A DNA stretch of 64,000 nucleotides from Actinoplanes missouriensis 431 (GTDB taxonomy: Bacteria; Actinomycetota; Actinomycetes; Mycobacteriales; Micromonosporaceae), in the NCBI RefSeq assembly GCF_000284295.1, contig NC_017093.1:5890001-5954000 (forward strand), written 5' to 3'. Shown piece by piece: positions 17,124 through 25,780 of the stretch. The notes under the pieces are model-generated. The model made no database searches, was not told where the DNA came from, and saw only the letters and a list, made by a program, of their open reading frames with translations. Each line of letters opens with the position of its first letter. Within the stretch, counting starts at the first letter, position 1. Made by a program: the position numbers and the translations under genes.

Positions 17124-18722
17124 TTATCGGCGGCTGATCTCGAACCTCCGGACCGCGCCGGTCAGCTCGTCGGCCATCCCGGCCAGCTCGTGGGCCGCCG
17201 ACCGGGAGCCCTCCAGCCCCGCCGTGGTCGCCTGCGCCGCGTCCGCCACGTCGCTGATGTTGCGGGCGATCTCCTCGGCACCGCCCGCCGCCTCGGTGAC
17301 GCTGCGGCTGATCTCGCCGGCCGTCGCGGTCTGCTCCTCCACGGCCGAGGCGATCGTGGTCTGGTAGTCGCTGATCCGCACGATGACCTCGGAGATCCGC
17401 TCGATCGCGATGACCGCGCTGGACGTGTCCGTCTGGATCTCCTGCACCCGCTGGCTGATCGTCTCGGTCGCCTTCGCGGTCTCCTGCGCCAGCTCCTTGA
17501 CCTCACCGGCCACCACCGCGAAGCCCTTGCCCAGCTCACCGGCGCGGGCCGCCTCGATCGTCGCGTTCAGCGCCAGCAGGTTCGTCTGCTCGGCGATCTG
17601 ATTGATCACCTTGACGATGTTGCCGATCTCGTTCGACGACTCGCCCAGCTTCGCCACGATGCTGCTGGTCTCCTGCGCCACCGAGACCGCCTCGCCGGCC
17701 ACCCCGGCCGCGTCCGAGGCGTTCGTCGCGATCTCCCGGATCGACACGCCCATCTCCTCGGCCGCCGCGCTCAGCGTGTGCACGTGCCGCGCCACGTCCT
17801 CGGCCGCCTGCTGCGCGGCGGCGGCGCGGTCCGAGGCGGTGGCTGCGCCACCGGCGAGGTTCTCGTTCACCGAGTTCAGGTTCCGCGACGATTCGAGTAC
17901 GGTCGCCGCACTCCCGTTGATGACCCCGACGGCGTCCCGCATGCTCGACGTGGCCTGTCGCAGGGCGTCCGCCATCTGTCCCACCTCGTCGCGGCTGCGC
18001 ACGTCCGGATCGCGGGTCAGGTCACCACCGGCGACCGACTGCAGCACATCGGTGACCTTGCGGACCGGCCCGACCACGGCCCGCACCGCGAGCACCGCGA
18101 CGAACAACCCGATGATCAGCCCGAGCAGGCCGATGACCAGCACCTGCGTAGTGACCGAACTCCGCGCGTCGGCGACCTCGTCGGTCGCCGCGACCGCCTC
18201 CGCGGCGTGCGCCTGCTCCAGGGTGGCGAACTCCTCGTCGATCTCGGTGAAGACCGTGGTGGCCTCGTTCCACCCGCTCCAGAACCCGGGCAGGTTGCTG
18301 GAGTTCGACGCCGGCAGCATCACGTCGTCGCGCAGCTGCAGGAACTTGTCGTAGTTGGCCTTCAGCGCGGTCGCGGTATCCGCGTCCGCGGTGAGCGGCG
18401 CATACTTCGCCCAGGTGTCCGCGACCTCGTCGTCCAGGTCCGCCACCTGCGTGGTGATCTTCTCCCGGAACGCGGCGCCGGACATGAAGTAGTTCAGCGC
18501 GAACATCCGGGTCCGCAGCACGTCCTGGTGCAGGCTGGCGAGCAGGGAGATCGGCGTGACCCCGTGGTCGTAGACCACCTTCGACTTGGACTCGACGGTC
18601 CGCAACCCACCCACGGCGATGCCGATGACCACGGCGCACGCCACCGCCACGGCCACGACCGAGGTGAGCATCTTGACCGCCAGAGGCAGGTCGGCGAGCC
18701 GCTGCCACGGCGAGCGAGACAT
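17124..18722 (-). CDS. Methyl-accepting chemotaxis protein
   Basis: A 532-residue chemoreceptor, the second in the window. Order: short cytoplasmic start, membrane helix about 17-38, extracellular helical domain to about 190, second membrane helix ([20 protein letters not shown], about 193-212), HAMP domain, signalling rod with the [19 protein letters not shown] tip near 372-390. The tip and the [16 protein letters not shown] stretch match the first receptor almost residue for residue, while the sensory domains differ. The ATG at 18722 is chosen over an in-frame start 12 codons earlier because GGAAGGGGA lies just before it. It stands alone between the TRAP operon and the beta-galactosidase gene. 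Confidence 0.93.
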   Translation of the reverse strand: MSRSPWQRLADLPLAVKMLTSVVAVAVACAVVIGIAVGGLRTVESKSKVVYDHGVTPISLLASLHQDVLRTRMFALNYFMSGAAFREKITTQVADLDDEVADTWAKYAPLTADADTATALKANYDKFLQLRDDVMLPASNSSNLPGFWSGWNEATTVFTEIDEEFATLEQAHAAEAVAATDEVADARSSVTTQVLVIGLLGLIIGLFVAVLAVRAVVGPVRKVTDVLQSVAGGDLTRDPDVRSRDEVGQMADALRQATSSMRDAVGVINGSAATVLESSRNLNSVNENLAGGAATASDRAAAAQQAAEDVARHVHTLSAAAEEMGVSIREIATNASDAAGVAGEAVSVAQETSSIVAKLGESSNEIGNIVKVINQIAEQTNLLALNATIEAARAGELGKGFAVVAGEVKELAQETAKATETISQRVQEIQTDTSSAVIAIERISEVIVRISDYQTTIASAVEEQTATAGEISRSVTEAAGGAEEIARNISDVADAAQATTAGLEGSRSAAHELAGMADELTGAVRRFEISRR

Positions 18723-18854
18723 GCAGTGGTCCCCTTCCGAGCAGTCGTTCCTCCCCAATCCCTAGTTCGGCAGCCCTCTCCCCCGGCTGAGCGTCACGAA
18801 CGGTTACCCGCGATGAAGGAAACGCTGAACCGCGCAGCACACCGTGCCGGGCTC

Positions 18855-18901
18855 GCCGCCTGCTCCGGCCATGACGACGAGTCGTGAGCGGAGCAGGCGG
18901 C
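18855..18901 (-). terminator. Terminator of the beta-galactosidase gene
   Basis: A perfect 13-base-pair stem, 18855-18867 with 18889-18901, whose 21-base loop contains a further small stem (ACGAC-GAG-TCGT). It follows the GH35 stop codon by eight bases in the direction of transcription. Confidence 0.8.
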
Positions 18902-18908
18902 CGAGGGC

Positions 18909-21308
18909 TCAGCTCGGGTGTTCGACGGTGATGGTCCGGGGCTGGACGTCGATGGCGGTGATCTCGAGGAGCTGGTCGTCGACGGCGGCGAGGCGGTCGC
19001 GGGCGTCGGCGGGGAGGTGGACCGGTGAGCCGGACGCCAGGGGCAGCAGGTGCAGGGTCACCTCGGCGTCGGGGTGGTGACCGGCGTCGATCAGGTTGAC
19101 GATCCAGCGCGCGCCGTCCCAGAAGCGGTCGGTGACGGTACGGCCGTCGATGCGCAGCTCGCCGACGTCGCCGGCCCAGTCGATCCGGAGCAGCGGGTCG
19201 AGCGCGGGGTCGGCGGCCCACTCCGGCAGCGGCAGGCGGTAGACGGCGGCCAGCTCGTCGAAGACGTCCGGGGTGGGTGCGGAGGGGCGGCCGTCGTGCT
19301 TGCCGTAGCTGACCGGAACCGCCGTCGCCGCGGGACGCACCAGCACGGCCGCGACCGGCGACGTCGCGGCGGGAGAGGCGGCGACCGGCGAAGGCCCGCC
19401 GGGAGAGGCGACGACCGGCGAAGGCGCACCGGGAGAGGCGGTGACCGGGGAGGCCGCCGGGAGGGGCGCGGGCACCGGAGGACCCGTCTCCACGGTGGTG
19501 AACGTCCGGGTGGCCGGGTCGTATCCCCGTACCCCGGTGGGGCCGGCGGCCTTGACCAGCACCCGGCCGGCGGCGTCCCACTGCAGCTCGTCGTGGCTGA
19601 GCAGGAGGCGGCGGACGGCGGCCTCCACCACCCAGACCGACCCGGCCGCCGAGGCCGGGAGGACGAGCACGTCGAGCGTGCCGTAGCGAACCGGTTCGAG
19701 GCCGGGCACGATCTCGTGGACCTCGATGCCGCCGGGGCCGTCGACGGCCACCTCCGGGGCGATGCCCTCGTCGGCGATCAGGACCAGCGTGGGGATCTCG
19801 CCGGGCAGCAGGGTGAGTGCGGTGGCGGTGGCCCAGGCGATCCGGACACCGCCGGCGGTCAGGCCGACCGGCCAGCGGGCCAGGGTTCCGGGCGGGATGC
19901 GGACCGGCCGGGACGGGAACTCGACGACGCGATCGTCGAGCCCGACCCGGAAACGGGCATGCTCATAAACGGACAGCGGGAAGTGCGGCTGGTGCCACGC
20001 CACGAAGACGAAGCCGGACGTGCCGTCGCTGCGCAGCGCCCAGCGCAGCGTCGTGCCGTCCTCGACGCCGATCGGGCGCGCGTCGGGCAGGGTGGACGGC
20101 ATCTCGGCGAGCCGGTCGCCGAACGCGGCGAGGAACGCGTGCTGGCGGCGCAGCTCGGCGTGGCTGGCGGCGAGCGCCCCGGCCTCCCCGATCGGCGCGT
20201 GGAAGTCGTAGCCGAGGCGCGGCAGATCGTTCGGGTACCCGGTGGCGTGCGACTCCTGCATGCCCTCCGGGGACGCCGGGTTGGTGCCGCCGGCATACAT
20301 GTAGTAGCCCTGCCAGGCCGAGCCGTTGCCGATCTTGCAGTGCGCGATGGCGGCGACGTCGAGCGCGTCCGGGCGCGGCCGCCGGTGGTAGGCGGTCGCC
20401 ATCCCGCCGGCGAGTTCGCAGGTCGCGGCCGGGAAGAGGTCGGACGGGGTGCGCGGTCCGCCCTTGGCCGCCTCGATGTTCTGCGCGCGGCGCACGTCCG
20501 CGCCGATGCCGGGGTCGTCCCAGACGTGTGAGAAGAAGTAGTGGTCGCGGAAGTTCGGCGCCCACGGCGCGTCGGTCTCCACCCAGAAGCCGTCGCCGTA
20601 ACCGCCGTAGAGCGGCAGCACCTCGCCCTCGGGCAGTTCGGCGCTGTCCCAGGCCGTCGCGGTCCAGATCGGCGCCGACATGCCCGCTTCGCGGGACAGG
20701 CGCTTGAGGGTACGGAGATGGCCCGGCTCCGTGTACAGCTCGTTCTCGATCTGGATGCCGAGCACCGTCCCGCCGTCGCCGGCGCGGCCTCGCAGCGCGG
20801 CGCCGATCTGGCCGAACCACTCGGCGACCAGCTCCAGATAGGCCGGATCGTCGGTCCGGTGCCGGACCGGCGCGTGCCGCACCCAGTCCGGGAAGCCGCC
20901 GTTGCGGGACTCGCCGTGGCACCAGGGACCGATCCGGAGCACCACGTCGAGGCCGGTCTCGACCGCGAGGTCGACGAACGCAGCGACGTCGAGGTTGCCG
21001 TCGAAGCGGGCCTCGCCCCGGCGCGGCGAGTGGTGCAGCCAGAAGAGGTAGCTGGCCACCACCGTCACGCCGCCGGCCCGCATCTGCCGCAGGCGCTCGG
21101 CCCATCGCTCGCGGGGCACCCGCGAGTAGTGCAGCTCGCCGGAGACCGGGATGACCGGCACGCCGCCGAGCTCCAGGTAGCGGTTGGTCAGCGAGACCCC
21201 GGGCCGCGCGTCTTCCTCGTTGCTCATCCGCGGCCGGCGCAACGGCGTCGCCCAGGTGCGGTGGCGAACGGAGAGCGGCTCGGGCCACTTCGTTGGTTCA
21301 GTGGGCAC
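18909..21308 (-). CDS. GH35 beta-galactosidase
   Basis: A 799-residue cytoplasmic glycosidase (no signal peptide). The N-terminal TIM barrel starts with VPVIPVSGELHYSRVPRERW, the GH35 opening motif; the acid/base glutamate is expected in IQIENELY (about 184-191), and CELAGGMATAYHRRP near 297 probably holds the nucleophile. Beta-rich domains follow. Residues about 615-655 are an odd Ala-Ser-Pro-Val low-complexity insert made of short repeats. The GTG at 21308 has GAGGAGGGG six bases upstream. It is divergent from the sugar ABC transporter across twin LacI-type operators, and should hydrolyse imported galacto-oligosaccharides from galactan. Confidence 0.88.
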   Translation of the reverse strand: MPTEPTKWPEPLSVRHRTWATPLRRPRMSNEEDARPGVSLTNRYLELGGVPVIPVSGELHYSRVPRERWAERLRQMRAGGVTVVASYLFWLHHSPRRGEARFDGNLDVAAFVDLAVETGLDVVLRIGPWCHGESRNGGFPDWVRHAPVRHRTDDPAYLELVAEWFGQIGAALRGRAGDGGTVLGIQIENELYTEPGHLRTLKRLSREAGMSAPIWTATAWDSAELPEGEVLPLYGGYGDGFWVETDAPWAPNFRDHYFFSHVWDDPGIGADVRRAQNIEAAKGGPRTPSDLFPAATCELAGGMATAYHRRPRPDALDVAAIAHCKIGNGSAWQGYYMYAGGTNPASPEGMQESHATGYPNDLPRLGYDFHAPIGEAGALAASHAELRRQHAFLAAFGDRLAEMPSTLPDARPIGVEDGTTLRWALRSDGTSGFVFVAWHQPHFPLSVYEHARFRVGLDDRVVEFPSRPVRIPPGTLARWPVGLTAGGVRIAWATATALTLLPGEIPTLVLIADEGIAPEVAVDGPGGIEVHEIVPGLEPVRYGTLDVLVLPASAAGSVWVVEAAVRRLLLSHDELQWDAAGRVLVKAAGPTGVRGYDPATRTFTTVETGPPVPAPLPAASPVTASPGAPSPVVASPGGPSPVAASPAATSPVAAVLVRPAATAVPVSYGKHDGRPSAPTPDVFDELAAVYRLPLPEWAADPALDPLLRIDWAGDVGELRIDGRTVTDRFWDGARWIVNLIDAGHHPDAEVTLHLLPLASGSPVHLPADARDRLAAVDDQLLEITAIDVQPRTITVEHPS

Positions 21309-21331
21309 GAGAACCCCTCCTCGGATTTTGA

Positions 21332-21347
21332 CTGTAACCGGTCACAG
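21332..21347. promoter_or_regulatory. LacI-type operator, GH35-proximal copy
   Basis: CTGTAACCGGTCACAG, a 16-base near-palindrome with one mismatched pair and a central CCGG, typical of LacI-family sites. It lies 24 bases upstream of the GH35 start codon, inside the leader. An identical 17-base word (with the preceding A) occurs 90 bases away. Confidence 0.85.
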
Positions 21348-21421
21348 CCCGGCGTGGCCGAACGATACACAGCGCTCATGGGTCAGACGCAAGGTCTTGA
21401 CACATGGCCGTAACACCAGCA

Positions 21422-21437
21422 CTGTAACCGGTCACAG
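21422..21437. promoter_or_regulatory. LacI-type operator, transporter-proximal copy
   Basis: An exact second copy of the operator at 21332. A TTGACA box at 21397-21402 stands about 20 bases upstream of it, so a repressor bound here would cover the -10 region of the promoter for the rightward ABC transporter operon. The regulator is most likely the LacI protein encoded at 24681. Confidence 0.85.
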
Positions 21438-21506
21438 GACCCAACACGCTTCGATGGGTCCGTCCCCGGCTTCCGTCCCCCCGGCTCAGCCGATCAAGGA
21501 GGATCG

Positions 21507-22808
21507 ATGAAAACGAAACTCGTCCCGCTCATGGCGGCCCTCGCTTTGTTCACCGTCACCGCCTGCTCCAGCTCCGACTCCGGCTCTCCCTCGTCCGATC
21601 CCGACGAGAAGGTCGCGCTGACCTACTGGACCTGGACCCCGAACATGGACAAGGTGGTCGCGGCCTGGAACGCGGCGAACCCGAACATCCAGGTCACGGT
21701 CAACAAGCAGGACGGCGGCGACCCGGCCGTCACCAAGCTGCTGACCGCGATCAAGGCGGGCTCCGGCGCGCCGGACATCATGCAGGCCGAGTACCAGAAG
21801 ATCCCCACCCTGGTCTCCGCGGACGCGATCGCCGACATCGCCGGCGAGGCCGGCTCGCTCAAGGACAAGTTCCCGTCCGGCTCGTGGAACGGCGTGACCC
21901 TCGGATCCGAGGCCGTCTACGGCGTCCCGCAGGACTCCGGGCCGCTGATGTTCTTCTACCGCGCCGACGTCTTCGAGAAAAACGGCCTCGCCGCGCCGAA
22001 GACCTGGGACGACTACGCCGCGGCCGCCGAGAAGATCCACAAGGCGAACCCGAAGCAGTACGTCGGCACCTTCTCCGCGAACGACGCCGGCCTCTTCACC
22101 GGTCTCGCGCAGCAGGCCGGCGCCTCCTGGTGGGGCGTGAACGGCGACGCCTGGAGTGTCGACATCAACGACGCGGCGACGCAGAAGGTCGCCGCGTACT
22201 GGGGCGGCCTGGTGGAGAAGGGCGTCATCGACAACAAGCCGATGTACACCCCGGAGTGGAACGCCGCCCTCAACGACGGCACCCAGGTCGGCTGGGTCAG
22301 CGCGGTGTGGGCGCCGGGCGTCCTGGAGGGCAGTGCGAAGGACACCAAGGGCAAGTGGAAGGCCGCGCCCATGCCGCAGTGGGACGCCGCCAGCCCGGCG
22401 ACCGGCAACTGGGGCGGCTCGGCCACCAGCGTCACGACCCAGACCAAGCACAAGGCGCAGGCCGCCGCTTTCATCACCTGGCTCAACAGCGACCCCGCCG
22501 CGCTGAAGCTGCTCGCCTCCGAGGCCAACATCTACCCGGCCGCCACCGACGCGAGCGCCGCGCTCAGCACGCCGCCGGCGTTCTTCGCCGACCAGGCCGA
22601 CTTCTGGGCCATCGCCGCCGAGGCAGCCAAGACCACCAAGCCCTTCACGTACGGGCCGAACGTCAACGTCGCGTACAGCGCCTTCAACGACGCGTTCGGC
22701 AAGGCGGCCGAGGCGAAGAAGGCGGCCGCCTTCACCGCGTCCCTGGCGACCATGCAGCAGACCACCGTCGACGATCTTAAGAACAGCGGCTTCACCGTCG
22801 CCGGATGA
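21507..22808 (+). CDS. Galacto-oligosaccharide ABC transporter binding lipoprotein
   Basis: A 433-residue family-1 solute-binding protein. The signal peptide ends in TVTACSS with lipobox Cys20; the mature start VALTYWTWTPNMDKVVAAWNAANP is characteristic of oligosaccharide-binding proteins, and the Trp-rich stretches (GASWWGVNGDAW) suit sugar stacking. AAGGAGG stands four bases before the ATG. It is the first gene of the operon with two permeases, LacI and possibly two galactanases. Substrate is inferred from those neighbours as beta-1,4-galacto-oligosaccharides (GanS-like role). Confidence 0.88.
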   Translation: MKTKLVPLMAALALFTVTACSSSDSGSPSSDPDEKVALTYWTWTPNMDKVVAAWNAANPNIQVTVNKQDGGDPAVTKLLTAIKAGSGAPDIMQAEYQKIPTLVSADAIADIAGEAGSLKDKFPSGSWNGVTLGSEAVYGVPQDSGPLMFFYRADVFEKNGLAAPKTWDDYAAAAEKIHKANPKQYVGTFSANDAGLFTGLAQQAGASWWGVNGDAWSVDINDAATQKVAAYWGGLVEKGVIDNKPMYTPEWNAALNDGTQVGWVSAVWAPGVLEGSAKDTKGKWKAAPMPQWDAASPATGNWGGSATSVTTQTKHKAQAAAFITWLNSDPAALKLLASEANIYPAATDASAALSTPPAFFADQADFWAIAAEAAKTTKPFTYGPNVNVAYSAFNDAFGKAAEAKKAAAFTASLATMQQTTVDDLKNSGFTVAG

Positions 22809-22815
22809 GTTCGCG

Positions 22816-22841
22816 GGCCCGGGCGGTTCGCCGTCCGGGCC
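22816..22841 (+). terminator. Intercistronic UUCG hairpin behind the binding-protein gene
   Basis: Stem 22816-22826 with 22831-22841 (11 pairs, one G-T wobble) closed by a TTCG tetraloop, eight bases after the stop codon. Its position suggests partial termination or 3'-end protection, giving more binding protein than permease, rather than the end of the operon. Confidence 0.75.
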
Positions 22842-22861
22842 TCTCGGAGAAAGGTTCGGCG

Positions 22862-23824
22862 ATGTCGCTGACTATGGACCGGCCCGCGGTGGCCACGTCT
22901 CCGGTGGTTTCCCGCCCCCGGACCAGACGGACAGGCGTCCCCTACGCCTTCCTGGCCCCGGCCCTGGTCCTCTTCACGCTCTTCCTGGCCGCGCCGATCC
23001 TCTACGCCGGTTACCTGAGCCTGCGCAAGACGCAGGTCAGCGGCCTGGGACTGGGCAAGGCCTCGCGGACCGAGGTCTGGGCCGGGCTGAGCAACTACGC
23101 CCGCTCGCTCACCGACCCCGACTTCCTGCCGAGCGTGTGGCGGGTCGGGGCGTACGGCCTCATCGTCGTGCCCACCATGCTCGGGCTGGCCCTGCTGATG
23201 GCCCTCCTGCTGGACGCGGCCCGGACACGGGAGTCGATCAGCAAGTTCGCCCGCATCTCGATCTTCCTGCCGTACGCGGTGCCGGCCGTGGTCGCCTCGC
23301 TGCTCTGGGGCTTCCTCTACCTGCCCCGGGTCAGCCCGATCACCGACCTGTTCGAGTCGGCCGGGATCGCCGCGCCGAACCTGCTCTCCAACGACCTCAC
23401 TCTCTGGGCGGTCGCGAACATCGCGGTCTGGGGCGGCACCGGCTTCAACATGATCGTCATCTACACCGCGCTGCGGGCCGTGCCGACCAGCCTGTACGAG
23501 TCGGCCCGGATCGACGGCGCCTCGGACGTCACCATCGCGCTCCGCATCAAGATCCCGATGGTGATGCCCTCCCTGGTGATGACGTTCGTCTTCTCGATGA
23601 TCGCCACCCTGCAGGTGTTCGCCGAGCCGATGACGCTCAAGCCCCTCGCCAACACCATCTCGACGACCTGGACGCCGCTCATGAAGGTGCACCGGGACGC
23701 GTTCACCCGCAACGACCTGTACGCGGCCGCCGCCACCTCGGTGATCATCGCGCTGGCCGCCTTCATCCTGTCCTTCGGCTTCCTGAAGCTCGTCGGGCGC
23801 CGGGCCTTCAGCCAGGAGGACTGA
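22862..23824 (+). CDS. Sugar ABC transporter permease (MalF-like)
   Basis: A 320-residue membrane protein with six helices. The EAA loop reads YESARIDGASDVTIALRIKIPMV (about 223-245), the site that docks the ATPase. An in-frame start 19 codons earlier exists, but GAGAAAGG before the ATG at 22862 and the normal family length favour the later start. It forms the channel with the next permease. No ATPase gene is in the cluster; actinomycete systems of this kind usually share one MsiK-type ATPase encoded elsewhere. Confidence 0.9.
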   Translation: MSLTMDRPAVATSPVVSRPRTRRTGVPYAFLAPALVLFTLFLAAPILYAGYLSLRKTQVSGLGLGKASRTEVWAGLSNYARSLTDPDFLPSVWRVGAYGLIVVPTMLGLALLMALLLDAARTRESISKFARISIFLPYAVPAVVASLLWGFLYLPRVSPITDLFESAGIAAPNLLSNDLTLWAVANIAVWGGTGFNMIVIYTALRAVPTSLYESARIDGASDVTIALRIKIPMVMPSLVMTFVFSMIATLQVFAEPMTLKPLANTISTTWTPLMKVHRDAFTRNDLYAAAATSVIIALAAFILSFGFLKLVGRRAFSQED

Positions 23825-23826
23825 TC

Positions 23827-24684
23827 ATGGCTCTCGTCGCTTCCGCGCGGCCCCGGCAGGGGCGCAGCGTCCTCGCCACCACGCTCCTGCTGCTCGGCGC
23901 CGCGTACTGCCTGCTGCCGGTGCTCTGGGTGCTGATCGCCTCCAGCAAGAGCGCGGGCGAGCTGTTCTCCACGTTCACCCTCGCGCCGAGCACCCACCTC
24001 TGGGACAACCTGGTCGGCCTCGACGACTACCGGGACGGCCTGTACTGGCGATGGATGGCGAACACCGCCCTCTACGCCGGGGTGGGCGCGGCCGTCTCCA
24101 CCTTCGTCTCGGCGATGGCCGGGTACGCCCTGGCGAAGTTCGAGTTCCGCGGCAAGAGCCTCGTCTTCAACCTGATCCTCGCCGGCGTCCTGGTGCCCGG
24201 TGTCCTGCTGGCGATCCCGCAGTACCTGCTGCTCGCGAAGGCCGGCATGACCAACACCTACTGGGCCGTGCTGCTGCCGAGCTTCATCAGCCCGTACGGC
24301 ATCTATCTGGCCCGGATCTTCGCGGCCGCGTCGGTGCCCTCGGAGATTTTGGAGGCCTCCCGGATCGACGGCGCGGGTGACTGGCGGACCTTCACCCGGG
24401 TGGTGTTGCCGATGATGCGGACCGGCCTGGTGACCGTCTTCCTGTTCCAGTTCGTGGCGGTCTGGAACAACTTCATGCTGCCGTACATCATGCTCGGCGA
24501 CGACCGGCTCTACCCGATCACGGTCGGCCTGAACGGGCTGCTCAACCAGGGCGCGAACCAGCCGGCCATGTACACCGCGGTGGTCACCGGCGCGCTCGTC
24601 TCGATCGTCCCGCTGATCGCGCTGTTCCTGGCGTTGCAGCGCTACTGGCAGGTCGACCTGGCCGCGGGTGGCGTGAAGGCATGA
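23827..24684 (+). CDS. Sugar ABC transporter permease (MalG-like)
   Basis: A 285-residue, six-helix membrane protein; the EAA loop is LEASRIDGAGDWRTFTRVVLPMM (about 175-197). AGGAGG stands seven bases before the ATG at 23827, which follows the first permease's stop by two bases. Its end overlaps the start of the LacI gene (ATGA). It pairs with the MalF-like subunit to import galactan-derived oligosaccharides. The frame is open far upstream, but that is the shadow of the first permease. Confidence 0.9.
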   Translation: MALVASARPRQGRSVLATTLLLLGAAYCLLPVLWVLIASSKSAGELFSTFTLAPSTHLWDNLVGLDDYRDGLYWRWMANTALYAGVGAAVSTFVSAMAGYALAKFEFRGKSLVFNLILAGVLVPGVLLAIPQYLLLAKAGMTNTYWAVLLPSFISPYGIYLARIFAAASVPSEILEASRIDGAGDWRTFTRVVLPMMRTGLVTVFLFQFVAVWNNFMLPYIMLGDDRLYPITVGLNGLLNQGANQPAMYTAVVTGALVSIVPLIALFLALQRYWQVDLAAGGVKA

Positions 24685-25718
24685 CTATGATCCCGAACGT
24701 GTCGTCGCGTAAACGCCCCACCATCCGCGACGTCGCCCGCGAGGCCGGGGTGTCCTACGCGACGGTGTCGCGGGTGCTCAACGGCCGTGACTGGGTCAGC
24801 CCGGAAGCCGTCCGCGCGGTCACCGACGCGATCCAGCGCACCGGGTACACCACGAACCAGCACGCCCGCTCGCTGGCCACCGGCCGGTCCGGCTCGATCG
24901 CGTTCCTGCTCACCGAGCCGCAGCACCTGCTCTTCGAGGACCCGAACTTCTCGGTGCTGCTGCGCGGGGTGGCGCAGGCGCTCTCCGACCGGGAGCTGAC
25001 GCTGATCCTGATGATCGCGTCGACCCCGGAGGAGCGGAACCGGACCCTCGCCTACCTCTCCGGCGGTCACGTCGACGGGGTGCTGCTGGTCTCCCCGCAC
25101 TCCGGGGACCCGCTGCTCAAACAGCTGGTCCAGGCCGAGGTGCCGATCGTGGCGTGCGGTCAGGTGCTCGGCTTCGAGGACTCGATCAGTTCGGTCTCGG
25201 CCGACGACTGGGGTGGCGCCCGGACCGCGGTGGAGCACCTGCTCGCCGCCGGGTGCCGCCGGATCGCCACGATCACCGGGCCGCAGGACACGTTCGGCGG
25301 GGTGTTCCGGCTGCGCGGGTACAGCGACGCGCTGACCGCGGCCGGCATCACGGTCGACCCGGACTACATCGTGCACGGCGACTGGAGCCGGGAGAGCGGC
25401 GCGGCCGGGATGCGCGCGCTGCTCGGCCGGGTCCCGGAGGTGGACGCGGTGTTCGCCGCGTCCGACGCGATGGCCGCGGCCGCCCTGCCGGTGCTGCGCG
25501 AGGCCGGCCGGGACGTGCCCGGCGACGTCCGGATCGTCGGTTTCGACGATTCCGGGCTGGCGGCGACCACCGAGCCGCCCCTGACGACCGTCCGGCATCC
25601 GCTGGAACGGATCAGCGAGGAGATGGTCCGGCTGCTCACCGATGTGATCGCCGGCCGTACCCCGCTCTCGATCACCGTGCCGACCAGCCTGGTGATCCGC
25701 TCCTCCTCCCCCGCCTGA
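24681..25718 (+). CDS. LacI-family regulator of galactan utilisation
   Basis: A 345-residue repressor. The N-terminal helix-turn-helix and hinge (TIRDVAREAGVSYATVSRVLNG, about 12-33) is standard LacI; the rest is a periplasmic-binding-protein-like effector domain ending in FDDSGLAATTEPPLTTVRHP. It overlaps the upstream permease by four bases and is thus part of the operon it probably controls. The twin operators at 21332 and 21422 are the likely targets, with galactose or a galacto-oligosaccharide as inducer. An alternative ATG two codons in is possible. Confidence 0.92.
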   Translation: MTMIPNVSSRKRPTIRDVAREAGVSYATVSRVLNGRDWVSPEAVRAVTDAIQRTGYTTNQHARSLATGRSGSIAFLLTEPQHLLFEDPNFSVLLRGVAQALSDRELTLILMIASTPEERNRTLAYLSGGHVDGVLLVSPHSGDPLLKQLVQAEVPIVACGQVLGFEDSISSVSADDWGGARTAVEHLLAAGCRRIATITGPQDTFGGVFRLRGYSDALTAAGITVDPDYIVHGDWSRESGAAGMRALLGRVPEVDAVFAASDAMAAAALPVLREAGRDVPGDVRIVGFDDSGLAATTEPPLTTVRHPLERISEEMVRLLTDVIAGRTPLSITVPTSLVIRSSSPA

Positions 25719-25780
25719 TTCCCGGGCTTCACGGCACCACTCCAGGTTCATTTCGCCCCTTTTGTCCACAAAGGAGTGTC

